A stretch of 64,000 nt of DNA, from the NCBI GenBank assembly GCA_964016885.1, contig OZ024743.1, positions 343,094,089 to 343,158,088 on the forward strand. The letters are read 5' to 3'. Numbering within the stretch: the first letter of the stretch is position 1; the number at the start of each line of letters is the position of its first letter. Below, piece by piece: positions 57,782 to 64,000 of the stretch. The position numbers and the translations under genes were made by a program. The notes beneath the pieces were generated by a model that was not told where the DNA came from, ran no database searches, and saw only the letters and a list, made by a program, of their open reading frames with translations. Source of the stretch: Eledone cirrhosa. Its lineage: Eukaryota > Mollusca > Cephalopoda > Octopoda > Eledonidae.

Positions 57782-57940
57782 TTACTTCTTTCAGTCAATA
57801 GACTGCGACTGTGCTGGAGCACCACATTGAAGAGATGTACTTGATCACTTTGACCCCAGGGCATATTGTTTTCAATTCTGGTACCTATTCTTTCGATCTC
57901 TATTAGTCAGACTGCTACGTTACGGGACATAAACAAACAG
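57782..57940. mobile_element. Interspersed repeat of cephalopod type (SINE-like)
   Basis: ttcagtcaatagactgcgac, ctggagcaccacattgaaga, acctattctttcgatctcta and ttacgggacataaac. Same family as 45065-45215. Confidence 0.7.
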
Positions 57941-58256
57941 TGAACGTAAACACAAATACAGACGGACACAACCAAACATACATATACACACGTGTGTGTG
58001 TAAGCTTGTGTATATTCTTTAAATCTATCAACCAATGACCTCCACCCATCCCAATCACCACCGTCCCCTACCACCAGAAAATGTATAAATACCACCATAT
58101 TACATTGACAGTCGACTTTCCTGGTAATTTCCTTCGATTGAAACAGTTCTAGTCCTGTAGAAGCCATTTATATATAAAATATTTATTCTCTGCTATGTAT
58201 TGAGAACCTTACTTACTGTGGTTAACCCCGATTGAACCCGGGATACACACACACAC

Positions 58257-58262
<6 letters not shown>

Positions 58263-58319
<57 letters not shown>

Positions 58320-58330
58320 TGCGCGTGTGT
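58263..58330. repeat. (TG)n microsatellite
   Basis: TG run ending in CGTGCGCG. Confidence 0.95.
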
Positions 58331-58399
58331 GTATATGCGACTGGCTTCCGCACAGATTCCAGATATCAAATTTGGTCAACACGGGTCTATAGTAAAAAA

Positions 58400-58588
58400 A
58401 ATAATTATTTCTACTTTAGGCACAAGGCCAGCAATTATCCCAGTGCATTACTGGTACTTTATTTTATCGACCCCGTAAGGATGAAAGGCAAAGTCAACCT
58501 CGGCGGGATTTGAACTCAGATCGTAAAGGGACGTAACTATGCTGGAAAGCATGGCGTCCGACCCTCTACCGATACTGCCAATCCACCG
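58400..58588 (-). mobile_element. tRNA-derived SINE, full length
   Basis: Antisense from aattatttctactttaggca through tatcgaccccgtaaggatga and cggcgggatttgaactcag to ctaccgatactgccaatcca. One of the least diverged copies. Confidence 0.95.
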
Positions 58589-58597
58589 CCTAATACT

Positions 58598-58680
58598 TGC
58601 CAAAGTGCTGCACGGTGGAAGTGAACTCGAAACCACGTGGCTGCAAAGTGAACTTTTTAACCACGCAGCCATGCATGCTC
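58598..58680 (-). mobile_element. tRNA-like SINE head of another family
   Basis: Minus strand: gcatggctgcgtggttaaaa, then gcagccacgtggtttcgagt, with the tRNA A and B box layout (GGTTTCGAGTTC). Confidence 0.65.
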
Positions 58681-58786
58681 CTATGCTAATATTTTTGTTG
58701 TTGTTTTTCTTTTATTTTGTTTATTTATTTTAGTTAGTTGGAAATGAAGCGGCGATAAAACCTGTCTATGATCTTTGTTTAGTGAA

Positions 58787-58930
58787 GGCGCGTGGCTTTG
58801 TGGTTAGGCTATTCGGCTCACGTTCGTAAGGTCGTGAGTTCGATTCCAGGCGGCGTGTTGTGTCCTTGAGCATGACACTTTATTTCACGTTGCTCCAGTC
58901 CATTCAGCTGACAAAAATGAGTTCTACCTG
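58787..58930 (+). mobile_element. tRNA-derived SINE with conserved central block
   Basis: gcgcgtggctttgtggttag head and cgtgagttcgattccaggcg B box, then ttgtgtccttgagcatgaca and ttcacgttgctccagtccat, the same central block as at 29.0 kb. Confidence 0.82.
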
Positions 58931-59945
58931 TAATTCGAAGGGTCAGCCTTATCACATTCTGTGTCGCGCTGAATCTCCCTGAGAACTACGTTAAAAGTAC
59001 GCGTGTTTGTGGAATGCTCAGTCACATGCACGTTAACTTCACGAGTAGGCTGTTCTGTTGATCGGATCAACTGGAACACTCGTCGTCGTAACTGACGGAG
59101 TGCCTTCCTGATATTCTGTTTAAAGGATTCGTATGTCGAAGCCTGTAAATAAAATAAAAACGTTTGTTGGGGTACGGGAATTCCAGAGAGCACCAAAGTG
59201 TTTAGTTTATACACAACATGTATGGCAAGATATGAAGATATCAGTATATCGGATATGATTTGGGAGGAACTTATTAATTCAGAGCAACAGGTAATTTCTG
59301 TAGCAGTGGAATTGGAGTTGTTAGAACGTCGGAATTTGTTTCGGATCTCTGCTCTCCGAGTTCAAATCTTGTCAAGTTCAATTTTGTCTTTCATTCTTTC
59401 GGAATTGGTAAATAAAGAAGCAGTCCAGGGGCGTTGGATTGGCGGGATTGTTAGGGAGCTGGACAAGCTGCTTTGCAGTATTTGATTCGTCTCTGTGCGT
59501 GCTGTGTTCAAAACCCGCCTTCTTGTGCCAAATGAAAAAATGGAAAAAGTGTTTAATTTATACACAATAGGTATGACGAGATATGAATTTATTAGTATGT
59601 CGGATATGGACAGGGGAAAGCTTGCTAATTCAGAGGAATGGCCACTACCAGTAATAATACTACATCGTCTTCCAACGATGTAGAGGACATGGACAGAGCA
59701 GGAGTAGCAGTGTATTGGAGGTATTAAAAATGTAGAAAAAGAACATTTTGCCCACATACACACACACAAAAGCTGAACCTTGGTTAAAGCAAGTAGAAGT
59801 GCTCCAAGTTCCAAGGCTTTCTTTGTGGAACTGATAGAAGACTTTGTGCAAAAAGATAAAGACGGTGTGTTTATTAGTGAGGCGGAAATAAGGTCAAAGT
59901 AATTCAAGAGACCTTCAAAATCTAGTGTTTTAATGAAGTTAGTTA
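58931..59945. other. Intergenic with decayed repeats
   Basis: 59343-59535 (plus) keeps SINE remnants (gagttcaaatcttgtcaagt, ggattggcgggattgttagg). tgtttaatttatacacaa recurs at about 59200 and 59550, followed each time by tggcaagatatga/atgacgagatatga, a direct repeat of about 60 bp. No gene supported. Confidence 0.5.
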
Positions 59946-60273
59946 TCTATATATCTAAAACAGAGAGTGTCTGCCTGTCTGTCTGTCGCACTCCCTAAAA
60001 CTCGAGAACCACCCAACCGATTGTTTTCAAACTTTACACATGTAATACTTATGGTCGAGTGAGTGTTTTGAGTAAAATATATTTCAAATTTTCAATACCC
60101 TAGGGACCGCATTAGGCGATTTAGCGATCTCTCTCTCTCCCTCTCTCTCTTAGTCTTTCTTTTTAGATAGATACATAGCTACGACGTCGCGCCCTTATAA
60201 TATCTATCTGTATGTCTGGCTGTCTGCATTACGACATTATGACGCTGTTTGTGTATATATATATGTATATATA

Positions 60274-60285
<12 letters not shown>

Positions 60286-60331
<46 letters not shown>
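60286..60331. repeat. (TA)n microsatellite
   Basis: TA run touching the 126-bp palindrome. Confidence 0.96.
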
Positions 60332-60338
<7 letters not shown>

Positions 60339-60456
60339 CCGCGTATAGATCGTACTATCCGTTAGGGTATAATGTGGGGCTGTATATATATTTATATATA
60401 TATACAGCCCCACATTATACCCTAACGGATAGTACGATCTATACGCGGATATTTTA
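60331..60456. repeat. 126-bp palindrome made from the PLE gene end
   Basis: 60331-60393 and 60394-60456 are reverse complements about a TA-rich centre (sum 120787). The right arm (from 60404) equals the last nine codons, stop and following bases of the PLE frame at 62999-63056. The left arm is the same in inverse orientation. Confidence 0.92.
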
Positions 60457-61604
60457 CGTCTTGATGTGGTAGCTTAGTATATGTTATGTTTATATCATTA
60501 CTTATTTGTATAGGTTGTATATATTACCTGTATGTTTTGTGAAGGTACATATACTTTCTCGTACGTATATTTGATTGCATATGTTATGGCGTATATTTTA
60601 TATATTCTGGTACATATGCTTTTGCGTCTGTGTGATTATGCGGGTTCGTACGTATGTATGGTGTGAGTATATGTGTACTTCGTGTTTTGGTTGACGTACG
60701 TCTCCGAAAATATGTGTATTTACGTGTAGGTATGTGTGTGCGCTTGTTATATACGTATTTATTTATTTATATACGTTTATTTAATTATTTGTATACACGC
60801 GCACACACACGTATTTATATGTGCGTATATTTGTATACCTACGGCGAGTTTTTCGCGTATGCTTGTGTATGTACGTATATGGATGCGTGTATGTATTTAT
60901 TTAATTTCAATTATCTCTATATTTTATTTACTTTATTCTTAACTCTGAAGCGTTTCCTAATTCGGTTTCCTAGTTAGAATTTTAGTCTACGACTTCAGCT
61001 ATACCATTTACGTGGTTTTGTCTTTGCGTGCAATTGTTCTCTATGCTCCACATATGACGTAATATCTTCGTTTTTTCCGTTCATTGCCAGAGAACGTCTC
61101 TGTGAACCACCTAATAGAATATTAGTCTACGACTTCTTTTATACCATAAACGTGGTTTTGTCTTTGCGTGTAATTGTTTTTCACCGCTCCAAATAATTGT
61201 TTCTACTTTTGGCACAAGGCCAGCAATTACCCAATGCATTACTGGTACTTTATTCTATCGACCCCGGAAGGATGAAAGGCAAAGTTAACCTCGGCGGGAT
61301 TTGAACTCAGATCATACAGGGAGGTAACTCTATGCTTCAAAGCATGGCATCCGATCCTCTACCGATACTGCCAATCCACCGCCTTATAATGACGTATTAT
61401 ATTCGTTTTTTCCCGTTCTTTGCCAGGGAACGTTTCCACGAACCAAAGTATCGTCTTCCTGTCTTCCTCCGGTTGCAACGTTTTTTGAAATATTCACTTC
61501 TGCGTTCACAGATTGAATTTGTTAGTTTCAGAAGATCCCGTTATGGGTGAAAGCAGCCATTCTTTGCTTAAACTTTTATCTGTTATTTTAATAAATATTT
61601 GCTC
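60404..61604 (+). repeat. Upstream end repeat (pseudo-LTR) of the PLE, with a SINE inserted
   Basis: 60404-60510 matches 62999-63105, and 61418-61600 matches 63112-63285, so the segment is a direct upstream copy of the sequence that follows the PLE gene. It starts inside the last codons of the gene. It holds an internal tandem pair (agtctacgacttc.. gtggttttgtctttgcgtg at about 60983 and 61126), the second interrupted by a SINE. The downstream copy lacks the middle of about 0.9 kb. Confidence 0.87.
61195..61383 (-). mobile_element. tRNA-derived SINE inserted in the PLE end repeat
   Basis: Antisense full-length copy, aattgtttctacttttggca to ctaccgatactgccaatcca. It splits the second internal tandem unit of the pseudo-LTR, so it came later than that duplication. 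Confidence 0.94.
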
Positions 61605-61683
61605 TACGGTTCTTATATATTTGATATATATTTATCCTTATCGAGCCCTCTTTGGATTTTAGTCTTCAAATTTATTATTATTA

Positions 61684-61710
61684 CTATATATATATATATA
61701 TATATATATT
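61684..61710. repeat. (TA)n at the 5' truncation of the PLE gene
   Basis: Short TA run directly before the first recognisable PLE codons. Confidence 0.9.
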
Positions 61711-62998
61711 TCGCTAAAACACTCACAGGGGTTAAGGATTTCGAAGTTGATGTCATCCTCAATGCCCGTAAGTCGGTGATTAATTTCGACGACTCTATTT
61801 GGATTAAAAAATCCAATAGTACCCCATTCGACGTGAGTATGGGCGCCAGCGATTCTGCGGAGGTTACTGATCTTATCGGCCTTTTCCTTCTTTTCTCTAT
61901 CAAGGACGAATTGCCCAACGCGGGTGGTGGTTTTTACCGTGATGATGGTCTTTTGACCATGACTAAGTGCGGACCTCGTGCTTGCGACAGTTTCAGAAAA
62001 AAACTCACAGCCTTCTTTAAAGGCTTCAACCTCTCTATACAGGTTGAGGCCAATCTCTCGGTCGTTAATTACCTCGACGTTACCCTCAATTTATTGAATG
62101 GGTTGTATTACCCGTATAGAAAGCCGAATGATACGCTTAATTACATAAGTAAGCATTCCAACCATCCTGCCAGCATAACCAAGAACCTGGTAAGAAACGT
62201 TTCGTTGAGGCTTTCCCGTCTATCTACTAACGAGCATATTTTCAACGACCATTCCACTTATTACAATGAAGCTCTTGCTCGGAGTGTATTTGTCGATAAG
62301 GTAGCATATACAGAGTACGAAAATAGACCTAGAAGAAATAGATCCCGTCGCATTTGTTGGTATAACCCACCATATAATATGGAGGTGGCCACACCATTAG
62401 CTAAGATCTTTCTTTCCCTTATTACGAAGCATTTTCCCCCTACACATAAATATAGTAAAATTTTTAATAGAAATACTATTAAAATTTCTTACTCTACAAC
62501 TCCTAACCTTGCACATAACATCACAGCTTCAAATTTAGCTAAACTACCTAGCCGTAGGAACACGTGCAACCCTGTTAGTACTAACTGTAATTGTAGGAAT
62601 CGGGTTGATTGCCCCCTATCCGGGAAATGCCTCTCTAGTAACATTGTCTACAAATGTAAGGTTGAAACACCCATGTCCCGTAGGGCCTACATAGGGTTAA
62701 CCGCCAATAGATTCAAGCAGCGTCTTTACATGCATACCCATTCTTTTCGTTACCCTCTAAGAAGGAATATGACGTCCCTTTCAGCTTATATCTGGAGTCT
62801 AAAAGACAACCACACCCAATATAAGTTACACTGGGAGATCCTAGCTAGTGCTAGATCGTATAACGGAAATAAAAGACCATGTGACCTCTGCGCCGCTGAG
62901 GCCCCGGAAATACTCTACGCCACAGACCACATCTTAAACAAAAAATCTGAGGCAATTTCGGCTTGTAAACATAAATTGCACAAAACTTTCCTGTATTA

Positions 62999-63026
<28 letters not shown>
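61711..63026 (+). CDS. PLE-type protein: reverse transcriptase (partial) + GIY-YIG endonuclease
   Basis: An uninterrupted frame of about 438 codons after the TA tract. The nominal start at 61599 is in repeat sequence and is not real. Order: FEVDVILNARKSVINFDDSI, FDVSMGASDSAEVTDLIGLF, motif C GGFYRDDGLLTM (YRDD), VVNYLDVTLNLLNGLYYPYR, SNHPASITKNLV, RICWYNPPYN, LITKHFPPTHKYSKIFNRNT, SYSTTPNLAHNI, cysteine cluster NCNCRNRVDCPLSGKC, GIY-YIG core AYIGLTANRFKQRLYMHTHS, IWSLKDNHTQYKLHWEIL, CDLCAAEAPEIL and SACKHKLHKTFL. The RT copies RNA and the nuclease nicks the target. The RT N-terminal part, including motif A upstream, is missing, so it is not autonomous although the remaining frame is open. Confidence 0.85.
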
Positions 63027-63574
<548 letters not shown>

Positions 63575-63722
63575 TATATATTCGTGTACAGATATTTTTG
63601 CACACACAATTACAAAATATAAACAAACGTATTTATTTCACGAGGCTCGATAAGGATAAATATATATCAAATATATAAGAATCCTACAACAAATCCCGAG
63701 CAACGCCGGGCCATTCTGCTAG

Positions 63723-64000
63723 TATTAACTTAAAACTAGCCTACCTTGAGGTTATGAGATGCTTCGTACTATGCCAAACTCCCAAAAATGTTTACGACTG
63801 TCTTTGGTTGAACAAAGTTTCAGTATAAGAAATGGTCAACGGACAGGGAAAAGACAATAAAAGGTGTGAGAAGCACCAAATTGAAGGTTACAGTTCTTGG
63901 CATAAATGAAAAACTTATAGAACTACTAAATTAATTGAAAGAAGAAGAAAGTTGCTGCAATATTGAGAAGGAAGTGGGCTCCGATTTTATCGAACCCTAA
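63723..64000. other. Flank beyond the Helitron end, nothing recognised
   Basis: No gene, SINE or structured repeat seen in the last 278 bases. Confidence 0.4.

Overview
The window looks like accessory, repeat-rich DNA from a coleoid cephalopod, probably an octopus. This is inferred from about twenty copies of a tRNA-derived SINE with the body I associate with cephalopods (ends reading tggccttgtgcc or its complement), from very dense dinucleotide and tetranucleotide microsatellites, from large introns, and from the mix of Penelope-like, Helitron, mariner and RTE-like elements. No bacterial, organellar or intact viral genes are seen.

The only host genes I can support are two tandem plus-strand genes for small secreted chitin-binding (CBM14 / peritrophin-A) proteins. 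Gene A has exons at 6737-7013 and 12757-12950 (156 aa, two domains). Gene B has exons at 23457-23733, 34610-34816 and 37534-37730 (226 aa, three domains). Every internal exon boundary is phase 1, each exon carries one six-cysteine domain, and both first exons are exactly 277 nt long with a signal peptide, so the pair looks like a local duplication.

Mobile elements fill most of the rest. From left to right: a LINE reverse transcriptase inserted in a broken mariner (0.5-2.8 kb); a foldback at 3.3 kb; an element with 61-bp inverted repeats (8.3-9.7 kb); a Penelope-like element (PLE) with hammerhead-ribozyme remnants at both ends (17.6-21.1 kb); a PLE scrap (25.8 kb); a LINE scrap (30.7 kb); a TIR element coding for an unclassified repeat protein (31.6-33.3 kb); a 270-bp hairpin (34.1 kb); a TIR-bounded mariner (40.0-40.9 kb); a near-perfect 3.1-kb palindrome built from the 3' part of a PLE (46.3-49.4 kb); a decayed autonomous Helitron on the minus strand (49.9-54.8 kb); a 1.5-copy 468-bp tandem repeat holding a complete hammerhead ribozyme (54.8-55.6 kb); and a Helitron-bounded 3.8-kb segment with a PLE inside it (59.9-63.7 kb).

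The most interesting material is RNA- and structure-based: the self-cleaving ribozyme candidate at 55241-55285 in a retrozyme-like repeat, the family of PLE hammerheads whose three damaged copies reconstruct an intact core, and the repeated placement of PLE end duplications (inverted or direct) that start inside the last codons of the PLE open reading frame. Microsatellite (TA)n tracts sit at the edge of nearly every one of these structures.
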